From Tenacibaculum sp. (GTDB taxonomy: Bacteria > Bacteroidota > Bacteroidia > Flavobacteriales > Flavobacteriaceae), in the NCBI GenBank assembly GCA_022448525.1, contig JAKVCX010000001.1:236734-300733 (forward strand): 64,000 nt of DNA, given 5' to 3'. The stretch's first letter is position 1. Each line of letters begins with the position of its first letter. Positions 7,430 through 17,585 of the stretch are shown piece after piece. The position numbers and the translations under genes are program-made. The notes beneath the pieces are model-generated. The model did no database searches. It worked only from the letters and a program-made list of their open reading frames with translations, and was not told the DNA's origin.

Positions 7430-10400
7430 ATGAACAGAACTAAAGCTACCTTTTTATTTATATTTTTATTTTCTATTTCTGGTTTATTGCAGGCTCAAGT
7501 AGAAGTTAACAATGCGGCAGAGACCGAATCTAGTTTTAATCCAGAACAATTAATTTCGGATGTACTAATTACGGGAGCTTGTAATACTGTATCGAATGTA
7601 ACATCTGTAGTTAGTGGTACACCAACAAATCAAGCAGCTAAAAACTATGGTTTTTTCAAAAGACAAGCAGGTAGCTCTTTCCCTTTTGAAGAAGGAATTG
7701 TTTTAACTACAGGAATTGCTAGTAGAATTCAAGCAGGAGCATCTGCTGGAGATTTGAGCTCTTCTACAACCGGTGTAAGTGATACCGATTTAGCAGCTAC
7801 ATTAGGAGTAGCTCCTACACAAATTTCAGATGCCGCTGTTATAGAGTTTGACTTCGTACCTAAATCTAACAGAATAAGCTTTAGATATTTAATGGCATCT
7901 CAGGAATATCAAGGAAATTTCCCTTGTAATTTCGCAGATAGTTTTGCTTTCTTATTAAGACGTGATGGTGCTACAAGTTACACCAATATTGCAGTTTTAC
8001 CAGGAACTACAACGCCTGTAAGTGTAACAAATGTTCACAATGCAATTCCTAATTCAGGTGGAGCTCCGGGTTGTGCCGCAGAAAATGAAACTTTTTTTGC
8101 TGGAAACGATGGTCCTGAAACTGGTTTTGAAGGAAGAACAGTTGTTTTAACAGCAGAAGCTAACGTAACTCCTAATATTACTTATCATATCAAACTTATT
8201 GTAGCAGACTTTAGTGATCGAATTGTAGATACTGCAGTTTTTTTAGAAAAAGGAAGTTTTAATCTAGGATTAGATATAGGAGACGATTTAACTATAGCCG
8301 GATCGAATTCTGTATGTGGAGATTCTACCTTATTAACTGCCAATGTAGTTGCAGGCTCTTACAAATGGTTTAAAGATGGAGTAGAAATCATGGGAGCAAC
8401 TGGACAGTCGTATCTTGCAAACTTAGGAAACGGAACTTATACGTGTGAAATTGACGATGGTGGATGTACCGATAGTGATGATATTGTTTTAGAATTTTCA
8501 GAAGCACCAACGGCCATTCCTGCTATTTCGGATTTATCGAATTGTGAAAATACAGTTTTCGATTTAACAGCAAGAACATCAGAAATATTAGATGGTCAAG
8601 ACCCTGCTTCATTTGAAGTATTGTTTTTTACAGATCCTACTTATCTCAACCAAATAACTTCTCCTACCAATTTTTCAAGTCCAAGTGTTAACGAAACAAT
8701 TTATGTAAGAAAAAGAAACATAAGTGCTAATCATTGTTTTACCGAAGGATCTTTCAGAATTTTAAGTTTTGACAATCCTGTTGGACAAACAGCTACAAAT
8801 TATGAAGCTTGTGATGATACTGCTAATGGTGGAGATACTGACGGTTTTTTCAATGATTTCTTATTATCTATAAAAGACAGTGAAGTTTTAGGAACATTAG
8901 ATCCTACTCAATATAGCGTTTCTTATCATACTACGTTAAGTGGAGCTCAGACGAACTCAACTACAGATGCAATAGATAAAAATAATCCTTACAGAAATAT
9001 TACAGCAAATGAGCAGTTAATATATGTGAGGGTTGAAAATATTGCAAACACAAATTGTTTTACCGCTTCAGATCCAGCTTCAGGGACTTTTTTACCTTTT
9101 CGTTTAATTGTACACCCATTGCCGGTTATCGCGAATAATCCTGCTCAAATAAACCAATGTGATGTTGATAGTGATCTTTCAACAAACATAAACCTAACAC
9201 AAGCCGAGATTTCCATTTCAGCAAACCATACGAACGAAACCTTTAAGTATTACACCACACAACCTGATGCAGTTGCTGACTCAAATGAAATTACAGACCC
9301 TGTAAATCATACTGCTTCTGATGGAGACTCTATTTGGGTTAGAACTATTTCAAATCAAGGATGCTATAGAATCTCAAGACTAGACATAACAATTTCATTC
9401 GCTGGTGATGTTGCATATAACGAAGAATTTACCACTTGTGATGATTTTCTAGATGCGGACGGAAACGACACGATTAATAATGATGATAGAGATGGAATTG
9501 CTAATTTTGATATTAGTCCAGCAATTGATGATATAAAGCAACTTTTTGACCCTGCTATTAGAAACGATTTAGATGTTCTTTTCTTTGAAACTATTGCAGA
9601 CAGAGATGCCGTTATAAATCAAATCCCGGATCCAGCAAACTATAGAAATACCAATATACCAGCAACAACTCAACAATCTATTTATGTTAAAATAGTAAAT
9701 AGAATCAATAACGATTGTACTGGACTTGGTGAGTTTTTTATTCGCGTACTTCCTTTACCGGAATTCATCGTTACGAGTCCACAAATTGTATGTTTGAATA
9801 ACCCATCTTTTATTGAGGCAGAAATGCCTGATGGGAATTATACATATGAATGGACTAGAAATGGGACATTAGACACTTCATCAAATAGTTCAACCTTAGA
9901 TATTACGGAAGGAGGAACTTATGAAGTAACCGCTATTAATACAACTACAAACTGTAGAAGAACTCAAAGGATAATCGTTAATGAATCAATAATAGCTACT
10001 TTATCAGAAAATGACGTTACTATTATAGATGATTCAGCGAACAATTCAATAACTATAAACAATAGTAATAATAATTTAGGAATTGGAGACTATGAATTTG
10101 CGCTTCAAGATGAAACCAATACCATTGTAAGAGATTTTCAGGACACTCCAGTTTTTGAAAACTTAAATGGAGGAGTTTATACTATTTTAGTTCGAGATAA
10201 AAATGGATGTGGAGTCGTTGAACTAGAAGTCTCTGTTTTAGAATTCCCGAAATACTTCACGCCCAACAATGATGGATTCAATGATGTATGGGCCGTAAGA
10301 GGAGCTAGTACTACTTTTTATCCTGAGAGTAGCGTTCATATTTTTGACAGATATGGAAATCCAGTTGCTGAATTAGCCATAGATGGTCAAGGTTGGGATG

Positions 10401-10516
10401 GTTTATATAACGGAAAATTATTACCATCCAATGATTATTGGTTCAATATTGAATTAACAGATAGAAACGGAAATAAAATCAGCAGAAAAGGTCATTTTTC
10501 GCTTCTGAGAAAGTAA
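7430..10516 (+). CDS. Secreted protein: choice-of-anchor L module plus type IX type B sorting domain
   Basis: 1028 residues. A signal peptide (MNRTKATFLFIFLFSISGLL, cut near AQ) is followed by a choice-of-anchor L domain (about 45-280) recognised from EEGIVLTTG, VIEFDFVPKSNRISFRY and SQEYQG. An Ig-like module follows (about 285-350, with GSYKWFKDGVEI and TYTCEID), then several cysteine-containing beta modules. The last 85 residues are a CHU_C/gliding type B domain (FPKYFTPNNDGFNDVW ... DRYGNP ... GWDGLYNGKLLPSNDYWF). Such proteins are exported by Sec and then the type IX system and attached to or released from the surface. From about residue 455 on it is nearly the same protein as the next gene; only the N-terminal modules differ. 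Confidence 0.88.
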   Translation: MNRTKATFLFIFLFSISGLLQAQVEVNNAAETESSFNPEQLISDVLITGACNTVSNVTSVVSGTPTNQAAKNYGFFKRQAGSSFPFEEGIVLTTGIASRIQAGASAGDLSSSTTGVSDTDLAATLGVAPTQISDAAVIEFDFVPKSNRISFRYLMASQEYQGNFPCNFADSFAFLLRRDGATSYTNIAVLPGTTTPVSVTNVHNAIPNSGGAPGCAAENETFFAGNDGPETGFEGRTVVLTAEANVTPNITYHIKLIVADFSDRIVDTAVFLEKGSFNLGLDIGDDLTIAGSNSVCGDSTLLTANVVAGSYKWFKDGVEIMGATGQSYLANLGNGTYTCEIDDGGCTDSDDIVLEFSEAPTAIPAISDLSNCENTVFDLTARTSEILDGQDPASFEVLFFTDPTYLNQITSPTNFSSPSVNETIYVRKRNISANHCFTEGSFRILSFDNPVGQTATNYEACDDTANGGDTDGFFNDFLLSIKDSEVLGTLDPTQYSVSYHTTLSGAQTNSTTDAIDKNNPYRNITANEQLIYVRVENIANTNCFTASDPASGTFLPFRLIVHPLPVIANNPAQINQCDVDSDLSTNINLTQAEISISANHTNETFKYYTTQPDAVADSNEITDPVNHTASDGDSIWVRTISNQGCYRISRLDITISFAGDVAYNEEFTTCDDFLDADGNDTINNDDRDGIANFDISPAIDDIKQLFDPAIRNDLDVLFFETIADRDAVINQIPDPANYRNTNIPATTQQSIYVKIVNRINNDCTGLGEFFIRVLPLPEFIVTSPQIVCLNNPSFIEAEMPDGNYTYEWTRNGTLDTSSNSSTLDITEGGTYEVTAINTTTNCRRTQRIIVNESIIATLSENDVTIIDDSANNSITINNSNNNLGIGDYEFALQDETNTIVRDFQDTPVFENLNGGVYTILVRDKNGCGVVELEVSVLEFPKYFTPNNDGFNDVWAVRGASTTFYPESSVHIFDRYGNPVAELAIDGQGWDGLYNGKLLPSNDYWFNIELTDRNGNKISRKGHFSLLRK
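8792..10516 (+). repeat. Tandem paralogous segment, copy 1 (C-terminal half of secreted protein)
   Basis: This segment encodes about 575 residues that align without large gaps to those encoded by 12351-14078, at roughly 90 percent identity by eye. The DNA differs at very many third positions, so the copies are old or have been recoded while the protein stayed constant. Confidence 0.85.
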
Positions 10517-10568
10517 ATATTTAATTTACAGTAATTATAATTAATTTAGCATTTTAATTCGGGGATGA

Positions 10569-13500
10569 ATGAAGCGATTAATTATACTTATAACGGGGTT
10601 AATTTCACTTACAACTTTTAGTCAAAAACAAGCTAATGTTTGGTATTTTGGATTAAATGCAGGAATAGATTTTTCTACTACACCTCCAACAGCATTGACC
10701 AATGGACAATTAAATACAACTGAAGGATGCTCATCTTTTTCTGATAAGGATGGTAACTTATTATTCTATTCTGATGGTATCAGAATATTTAATAAAAATC
10801 ATACTCTGATGACTTTCACCGATGGAACACCAGCTAATAACCTAGGTGGAAACCCATCTAGTACACAATCAGGAATGATTATTCCTAAACCTGGATCTGA
10901 CACTCTTTACTATTTATTTACTGTTGGTACTGATTTTGTTCCTCCAGCAATTGACAGTAATCCTGGATTTAATTACTATACGATTGACATGTCTCAAGAT
11001 GGTGGGTTAGGACAGATCATTAATGGACCGGTAAACCTAGCAATCGACCCAGTTAGTTCACTTGATATTAGCTCTGTTTGGTCAGAAAAAGTTGCGGCTG
11101 TAAAAGGAAAAGATTGTGACACTTTTTGGGTAATTTCTTTTGCTCAGGGAACTTTTTACTCTTATAAAGTCGATATAAATGGTGTAGATGTTTCTGGCGT
11201 TGTTGTAAGCCCTGTTAATTTTCTTACTGTTGATAAAAGAGGGTATTTACAAGTTTCTCCAAACGGGCGATACTTAGCATTTGCAGACTATAGAGCTAGT
11301 CAACAAGTCGTAAACGGTAGCGCACAACTATTTAATTTTAATAATGAAACAGGAGTTGTCTCTCCTAATCCAACAACTTTAATTGATTTTGGGGAAAATG
11401 AGTCTCCTTATGGTGTAGCCTTTTCTCAACAATCTAACAAATTATATGTTTCTTCTTACAATGGTTCTAATGCTGTTTATCAATTCGATTTAAACAATTC
11501 TGATATACCTTCTACTAGAAGTTTAATTAATTTAAAACAAGGATTTAGAGGAAGTCTTCAATTAGGACCAGATGGAAAAATCTACGCATCAGTTCCTAAT
11601 AGTGCTTATCTTGATGTAATTGAAAACCCGAATGATGATGCCAACGATGTAAATTATGTAAATGATGCAATTTTCCTTGAAGGAAGACAAACGGCTCAAG
11701 GATTACCGCCGTTTATTTCATCTTTACTCTTACCAATACAAATTCGAGATAATACAAGTTTCCAAGTATTGAACAATCAAGACATAAAATATTGTATTGG
11801 CGAATCGATTCAAATTAATTCAGCGCCTGTTACCGGGACTAATGTTCAGCACGAATGGACTTTCGACGATGGAACAAATCAAACAATTATTTCCAATCAG
11901 CCGAATCTAACTTTAAGTAATTTAGATACAAATAACAATGGTACTTATTCATTGGTCGTTACTTTAATTGACGATTGTAATAATGCAACTACTCTAGAAG
12001 GAACTTTTAATATAGAGGTTTTTGAGCCTGCCAGTGTTAATCCATTAAGTAATATCAATTTTTGTGACCTTGATGGAGATGGTTTTAACACGTTCGATTT
12101 TGAAAATGACTTGTCTCCTATTGCTTTAGGGAGTTTAGATCCGAATCAATTTGAAATTTATTACTTTTTAAATCAGGCGGACTCAGACAATAATAATACT
12201 GCGAATGCAATTTCATTACCGTATACTAATGCTACTCCTTTTCCTAACAATCAAGATATTTTTGTTAGAGTACACAACAAAGATGCACCGAACGCATGTT
12301 TTGCAACAACACAATTTACATTATCTATTTCAGCAATACCTATTCCAACTCAACCAACGGATTACGAAGTTTGTGACGACGCTGCAAATGGAGGTGATAC
12401 TGATGGTTTTTTTAATGATTTCATTTTATCTTCTAAAGACAACGAAATTCTAGGAACATTAGACCCTGCTGTTTATAGTGTTTCATATCATACAACTTTA
12501 TCGGGAGCTCAGACAGACTCAACCACCGATGTTATTGATAAAAACAATCCTTATAGAAATATCAACATCAATGAACAATTCATATATGTTCGAGTAGAAA
12601 ACATTTTTAATTCTGGATGTTTTGCTGCTTCAGATAATACTTCGGGTAACTTTCTTCCTTTCCGTTTAATTGTAAACCCATTACCAGTTATTGCTAATAA
12701 TCCAGCTATTATAAATCAATGTGATACTGATAGTGATCTTTCAACTAATATCAATTTAACACAAGCGGAAATATCTATTTCTTCCAATTATATAAATGAG
12801 ACTTTTAAATATTACCCGACTCAACCAGATGCAGTTGCCGATACAGATGAAATAACAGACCCAATAAATCACACAGCTTCTGATGGAGATTCAATTTGGG
12901 TAAGAACTATATCTACAGAAGGATGTTACAGAATTTCAAGACTTGATATTACAATTTCATTCGCAAGTGATGTTGCTTATAATGAAGAATTTACTACTTG
13001 TGATGATTTTCTAGATGCAAATGGAAATGACAACATCAACAATGATGATAGAGATGGAATTGCTAATTTTGATCTTAGCCCTGCCATTGATGACATCAAA
13101 CAATTATTTGACCCTGCTATTAGGAATGATTTAGAAGTCTTATTTTTTGAAACGATTGCAGACAGAGATGCTGTTATCAATGAAATTCCTGATCCTGCAA
13201 ATTATAGAAATACAAATATTCCAGCAAGTACGCAACAGTCAATTTATGTGAAAATTATTAATAGAATTAATAATGATTGTACCGGTTTAGGAGAATTTTT
13301 TATTCGTGTTTTACCGTTACCAGATTTTTCAGTTACAAGTCCACAAATAGTTTGTTTAAATAATCCTTCATTTATTGAAGCTGAATTGCCTGATGGAAAC
13401 TACACATACGAGTGGATAAGAAACGGAACTTTAGACACATCATCAACAAGTGAAACTTTAAACATAACGCAAGGAGGTACATACGAGGTCACTGCTATAA

Positions 13501-14078
13501 ACACAACAACAAATTGTAGAAGAACTCAACGAATTATAGTAAACGAATCTATTATTGCAACATTAACTGAAAATGATGTAACTATCATAGATGATTCAGC
13601 TAATAATTCCATCACTATTAACAACAGTAATAATAATCTGGGGATTGGTGATTATGAATTTGCCTTGCAAGATGAAAACAACACATTCATTAGAGATTTT
13701 CAAGACACACCAATGTTTGAAAACTTAAATGGAGGTGTTTACACAATTCTAGTTCGAGATAAAAACGCTTGTGGCGTTGCTGAATTAGATGTTTCAGTTC
13801 TTGAATTCCCAAAATATTTTACTCCAAATAATGATGGTATAAATGATGTTTGGGTAGTACGAGGAGCTAGTACCACTTTTTATCCTGAAAGCAGTGTACA
13901 TATTTTTGATCGTTTTGGAAATCCTATCACTCAAATTGACATAGATGGACAAGGATGGAACGGTTTATATAATGGTAAGCTTTTACCTTCAAATGATTAT
14001 TGGTTCAATATAGAATTAACAGATAGAAGCGGAAAAAAAATAAGTAGAAAAGGACACTTTTCGTTACTTAGAAAATAA
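10569..14078 (+). CDS. Secreted protein: propeller-like N-terminus plus type IX type B sorting domain
   Basis: 1169 residues. A signal peptide (MKRLIILITGLISLTTFSQ) is followed by about 370 residues that look like a beta-propeller of the kind seen in flavobacterial surface proteins (NVWYFGLNAGIDFST, FSDKDGNLLFYSDG, LQVSPNGRYLAF, LQLGPDGKIYASV repeat). A PKD-like domain (about 410-490, with HEWTFDDGTN) and further beta modules come next, and the type B sorting domain closes the protein (FPKYFTPNNDGINDVW ... GKLLPSNDYWFN). From about residue 595 to the end it is a close paralog of the preceding gene, 52 bp upstream. Export by Sec and the type IX system is expected; adhesion or surface binding is a guess. 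Confidence 0.87.
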   Translation: MKRLIILITGLISLTTFSQKQANVWYFGLNAGIDFSTTPPTALTNGQLNTTEGCSSFSDKDGNLLFYSDGIRIFNKNHTLMTFTDGTPANNLGGNPSSTQSGMIIPKPGSDTLYYLFTVGTDFVPPAIDSNPGFNYYTIDMSQDGGLGQIINGPVNLAIDPVSSLDISSVWSEKVAAVKGKDCDTFWVISFAQGTFYSYKVDINGVDVSGVVVSPVNFLTVDKRGYLQVSPNGRYLAFADYRASQQVVNGSAQLFNFNNETGVVSPNPTTLIDFGENESPYGVAFSQQSNKLYVSSYNGSNAVYQFDLNNSDIPSTRSLINLKQGFRGSLQLGPDGKIYASVPNSAYLDVIENPNDDANDVNYVNDAIFLEGRQTAQGLPPFISSLLLPIQIRDNTSFQVLNNQDIKYCIGESIQINSAPVTGTNVQHEWTFDDGTNQTIISNQPNLTLSNLDTNNNGTYSLVVTLIDDCNNATTLEGTFNIEVFEPASVNPLSNINFCDLDGDGFNTFDFENDLSPIALGSLDPNQFEIYYFLNQADSDNNNTANAISLPYTNATPFPNNQDIFVRVHNKDAPNACFATTQFTLSISAIPIPTQPTDYEVCDDAANGGDTDGFFNDFILSSKDNEILGTLDPAVYSVSYHTTLSGAQTDSTTDVIDKNNPYRNININEQFIYVRVENIFNSGCFAASDNTSGNFLPFRLIVNPLPVIANNPAIINQCDTDSDLSTNINLTQAEISISSNYINETFKYYPTQPDAVADTDEITDPINHTASDGDSIWVRTISTEGCYRISRLDITISFASDVAYNEEFTTCDDFLDANGNDNINNDDRDGIANFDLSPAIDDIKQLFDPAIRNDLEVLFFETIADRDAVINEIPDPANYRNTNIPASTQQSIYVKIINRINNDCTGLGEFFIRVLPLPDFSVTSPQIVCLNNPSFIEAELPDGNYTYEWIRNGTLDTSSTSETLNITQGGTYEVTAINTTTNCRRTQRIIVNESIIATLTENDVTIIDDSANNSITINNSNNNLGIGDYEFALQDENNTFIRDFQDTPMFENLNGGVYTILVRDKNACGVAELDVSVLEFPKYFTPNNDGINDVWVVRGASTTFYPESSVHIFDRFGNPITQIDIDGQGWNGLYNGKLLPSNDYWFNIELTDRSGKKISRKGHFSLLRK
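12351..14078 (+). repeat. Tandem paralogous segment, copy 2
   Basis: Protein-level duplicate of the segment at 8792-10516. Both include the same run of cysteine-bearing modules (for example TTCDDFLDA and CRRTQRIIVNES) and the sorting domain. Similarity begins sharply at a module boundary near residue 595, which suggests module shuffling rather than duplication of the entire gene. Confidence 0.85.
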
Positions 14079-14101
14079 ATTAGTATGCTTATTTTTGTTT
14101 A

Positions 14102-16090
14102 ATGGATTTTCAATTAGTTTCAGAGTTTAAACCTACTGGTGATCAGCCACAAGCAATTAAGCAACTAGCAGATGGCATCAATGCAAATGAGAAATATCAA
14201 ACACTTTTAGGTGTTACCGGATCTGGTAAAACTTTTAGTGTGGCTAACGTTGTTGCAGAAGTTAACAGACCAACTTTAGTTCTTGCTCATAACAAAACCT
14301 TAGCAGCGCAGTTATATTCAGAGTTTAAACAATTCTTTCCAAATAATGCAGTTGAGTACTTTGTTTCATACTATGATTATTATCAACCTGAAGCGTACAT
14401 TCCAGTTACTGGGACTTATATTGAAAAAGATTTATCTATAAATGATGAGATTGAGCGCTTAAGAATTAGCACTTCTTCTTCCCTATTATCAGGGCGACGA
14501 GATGTTTTAGTTGTTGCTTCCGTTTCTTGTTTATATGGTATAGGAAATCCAATAGAATTTAAAAAGAACGTAATCCAAATAGAAGTTGGTCAACAAATTT
14601 CAAGAACTAAGTTTTTACATCAATTAGTAACAAGTTTATACTCAAGAACTGAAGTTGAAATTAAAAGTGGAACTTTTAAAGTAAAAGGAGACGTTGTTAC
14701 CATTTACCCTTCTTACGGGGAAAACGGATACAAAGTTCATTTTTTTGGTGATGAAATTGAAGAAATCGAATCTTTCGATCTAGAAAGTAATCAAATTGTA
14801 GAAGAATTTGAACATTTAAATATCTACCCTGCCAATCTTTTTGTTACTTCACCTGATGTTTTACAAAACGCGATTCATCAAATACAAGATGACTTAGTAA
14901 AACAATGTGATTACTTCTCTGAAATAGGAAAACATTTAGAGTCTAAAAGATTAAAAGAACGCACTGAATTTGATCTAGAAATGATTCGCGAACTTGGCTA
15001 TTGTTCAGGAATTGAAAATTATTCACGATATCTTGACGGTCGCCAAGCAGGTACAAGACCTTTCTGCCTACTAGATTATTTTCCTGATGACTATTTAATG
15101 GTCATTGATGAAAGTCATGTTACAGTTCCTCAAGTTCATGCAATGTATGGTGGCGATAGAAGTCGAAAAGAAAACTTAGTAGAATATGGGTTTAGATTAC
15201 CCGCGGCAATGGATAATAGACCATTGAAGTTCGAAGAGTTTGAAGCTTTACAAAATCAAGTAATTTATGTTTCAGCCACTCCCGCAGACTATGAATTACA
15301 GAAAACCGAAGGAATTTTTGTAGAACAAGTTATTCGACCAACAGGATTACTAGATCCTGAAATAGAAGTTCGTCCAAGTTTAAATCAAATTGATGATTTA
15401 ATTGAAGAAATACAAATTAGAGTTGAAAAAGACGAAAGAACTTTAGTTACAACTTTAACTAAAAGAATGGCTGAGGAATTGGCTAAATATCTAACCCGAA
15501 TTCAAATTAGATGTCGTTACATCCATTCTGATGTTGATACTTTGGAGCGTGTTGAAATCATGCAGGATTTACGTAAAGGATTGTTCGATGTTTTAATTGG
15601 AGTGAATTTACTAAGAGAAGGACTGGATTTACCTGAAGTATCTTTAGTAGCTATTTTAGATACTGATAAAGAAGGTTTTTTACGTTCACATAGATCTTTA
15701 ACTCAAACTGTTGGTAGAGCCGCTAGAAATGTAAATGGTAAGGCTATTATGTATGCTGATAAGATTACAAACAGTATGCAAATGACTATTGATGAAACAA
15801 CAAGAAGAAGAGAGAAACAAGTAAATTACAATACGAAATTCAATATCACACCAAAGCAAATCAATAAGAAAATTGATAATACTTTGGCTAAGAATAATAT
15901 TGCTTCTTATCATTACGACAACGCCACAAAAAAAGCCGCAGAACAGGATTTAGAATTCTTACCTAAATCTGAAATTGAGAAACGTATCCGAGATAAAAGA
16001 AAACAAATGGAAGAAGCGGCAAAAAGTTTAGATTTTATGGCCGCAGCTCAATTTAGAGATGAAATTGAAGTATTAAAGAAGCAATTATAG
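14102..16090 (+). CDS. uvrB: UvrABC system protein B
   Basis: 662 residues, normal UvrB length. Helicase motif I GVTGSGKTF (near 39), the beta-hairpin region SYYDYYQPEAYIP (near 90), motif II IDESH (near 338), VSATPADYEL, motifs V and VI (GVNLLREGLDLPEVSLVAILD; QTVGRAARN), and a C-terminal UVR domain (RDKRKQMEEAAKSLDFM, near 630) that contacts UvrC. It scans DNA for damage with UvrA and loads UvrC in nucleotide excision repair. It begins 23 bp after the second secreted-protein gene. A TATTTTTG box lies only 5 bp before the ATG, so its own promoter there would give an almost leaderless transcript. Confidence 0.97.
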   Translation: MDFQLVSEFKPTGDQPQAIKQLADGINANEKYQTLLGVTGSGKTFSVANVVAEVNRPTLVLAHNKTLAAQLYSEFKQFFPNNAVEYFVSYYDYYQPEAYIPVTGTYIEKDLSINDEIERLRISTSSSLLSGRRDVLVVASVSCLYGIGNPIEFKKNVIQIEVGQQISRTKFLHQLVTSLYSRTEVEIKSGTFKVKGDVVTIYPSYGENGYKVHFFGDEIEEIESFDLESNQIVEEFEHLNIYPANLFVTSPDVLQNAIHQIQDDLVKQCDYFSEIGKHLESKRLKERTEFDLEMIRELGYCSGIENYSRYLDGRQAGTRPFCLLDYFPDDYLMVIDESHVTVPQVHAMYGGDRSRKENLVEYGFRLPAAMDNRPLKFEEFEALQNQVIYVSATPADYELQKTEGIFVEQVIRPTGLLDPEIEVRPSLNQIDDLIEEIQIRVEKDERTLVTTLTKRMAEELAKYLTRIQIRCRYIHSDVDTLERVEIMQDLRKGLFDVLIGVNLLREGLDLPEVSLVAILDTDKEGFLRSHRSLTQTVGRAARNVNGKAIMYADKITNSMQMTIDETTRRREKQVNYNTKFNITPKQINKKIDNTLAKNNIASYHYDNATKKAAEQDLEFLPKSEIEKRIRDKRKQMEEAAKSLDFMAAAQFRDEIEVLKKQL

Positions 16091-16260
16091 TTTTTACATT
16101 TTGAAAGAATTCAAAAGATTAAATATTCTGAAGAATTCTGTAGAAAACGTAAAGGAGGATCTAATCTTTTTTGTAAGTGGTGATACTTTTTAACATTCGA
16201 CTATAATCTGATTTAAAATAATTGGATTATAAATTATCTTAACAATCAAAAATCAACGAA

Positions 16261-17508
16261 ATGAAAAAATTAATTGCTTGTTTAATCATTATTATAACTC
16301 ATTCTTTATTCGCTCAACAAAACTATGAGAAAGGATATTTTATCAATAAAAACGGAGTTAAAATTGAATGTTACATAAAGAATGAAAATTGGAAAAATAC
16401 ACCTGCTAATTTCAAATACAAGTCATTTAATGATTCTAAAGCTCAATTGAATGACTTAAGAAATGTAATAGAATTCAGTATTCCTAATAGTTTCAAATTT
16501 GAAAAACATTTAACTAAAATTGATAAATCAAGTAATTTAGATTATCGTTTAAGCAAAGTAAGAACTCCTGAATACGAAGAAAAAGAAGTTTTCTTGAAGG
16601 TTTTAGTTGAAGCTAAAACAAAATTATACTCATACAGCACTACTAATTTAACTAAGTTCTTTTTTTCAAAAGAAAACGAAAAAATAGTACCATTAGTTTA
16701 TAAAAGGTATACACCAGAAACTACGGACATTAAGGTAAATGAGTTATATAAATATCAACTAAGAAAACTTTTACCTTGTCCAGAGCTTAATCCGAAAAAA
16801 GTTAATTACACTAAGAAAAGTTTAATTGACTATATTATAAATTATAATAACTGCGGAATTAAGACTACCAATGCAAAAGAAAATGAAGCTTTTGATTATT
16901 CTAAAAATGAAATTAAAAGTTTTATAGAATTTAAAGTAAAAGCTGGAGCGAACTTTTTCTCAAATTCAATTAAAGATGCTACTAAACTAAATCCTACAAT
17001 AGTTGGTGAGTTTAATAATGTTAGTTTAAAATTTGGATTAGAACTAGAATATTTTCTTCCTTTTAATAACCATAATTGGTCAGTTGTAATAAATCCAAAT
17101 TATCAAAGTTTAAATGATAATATTACACTAGCAAACGATAAAGAACCTCTAATCGGAAATTTTGTATATGAGTTAGACTATCAATCGATACAAACTACGG
17201 TTGCTTTCAGAAAATATTTCACATTACATAGAGATTCTAAAATATTTATGGATTTGGGACTGAACTTTAATTTTCCATTCGGTTCTCGCTACACTATATT
17301 CAGTAATAAAACTACAGGTACACAGGAATTTACTAATATTCCTACTGCAGGTTTATTTACAGCTGGCCTTGGATATAAGTTCAAAGACTTTTATTTGGAG
17401 GCACGTTATATTTCTGAACAAGACTTATTAGGAACTTTTACTAATGTGGAAGTGAACAACAGTAGTATTGCACTAATGCTCGCATATACCATCTTAAATA
17501 ATAAATAA
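16261..17508 (+). CDS. Outer-membrane beta-barrel protein, exported
   Basis: 415 residues. The signal peptide MKKLIACLIIIITHSLFAQ is followed by a periplasmic domain of about 200 residues with no motif I recognise (GYFINKNGVKIECYIKNENW opens it, a start shared by several flavobacterial barrel proteins). The last 190 residues alternate polar and aromatic residues in strand-like blocks (SLKFGLELEYFLPF, TVAFRKYF, MDLGLNFNFPFG, TAGLGYKFKDFYLEARY, SIALMLAYTI), consistent with an 8-stranded PorT/OmpA-like barrel. No function can be assigned. A strong bidirectional terminator follows. Confidence 0.65.
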   Translation: MKKLIACLIIIITHSLFAQQNYEKGYFINKNGVKIECYIKNENWKNTPANFKYKSFNDSKAQLNDLRNVIEFSIPNSFKFEKHLTKIDKSSNLDYRLSKVRTPEYEEKEVFLKVLVEAKTKLYSYSTTNLTKFFFSKENEKIVPLVYKRYTPETTDIKVNELYKYQLRKLLPCPELNPKKVNYTKKSLIDYIINYNNCGIKTTNAKENEAFDYSKNEIKSFIEFKVKAGANFFSNSIKDATKLNPTIVGEFNNVSLKFGLELEYFLPFNNHNWSVVINPNYQSLNDNITLANDKEPLIGNFVYELDYQSIQTTVAFRKYFTLHRDSKIFMDLGLNFNFPFGSRYTIFSNKTTGTQEFTNIPTAGLFTAGLGYKFKDFYLEARYISEQDLLGTFTNVEVNNSSIALMLAYTILNNK

Positions 17509-17521
17509 TACTTCTAACAAT

Positions 17522-17552
17522 AAAAAAACTCACCTAGTTAGGTGAGTTTTTC
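17522..17552. terminator. Bidirectional terminator
   Basis: ACTCACCT (17528-17535), loop AGTT, AGGTGAGT (17540-17547), with an A run before and a T run after. It can stop both the beta-barrel gene (plus) and the small exported-protein gene (minus). Confidence 0.8.
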
Positions 17553-17585
17553 GTTTTACACTTTCTTATTCTTTTTAAATACTTC

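Noticed and set aside
12205..12453. Plus-strand frame overlapping the second secreted protein
   Set aside because: Out of frame within a clear gene whose reading frame is conserved with its paralog.
14090..14097. TATTTTTG as the uvrB promoter
   Set aside because: Only 5 bp before the ATG and without a TTG partner; it would imply a nearly leaderless transcript. Mentioned but not called.
16091..16260. Possible gene remnant between uvrB and the barrel protein
   Set aside because: No frame of useful length and no similarity I could see; an ordinary A+T-rich spacer.
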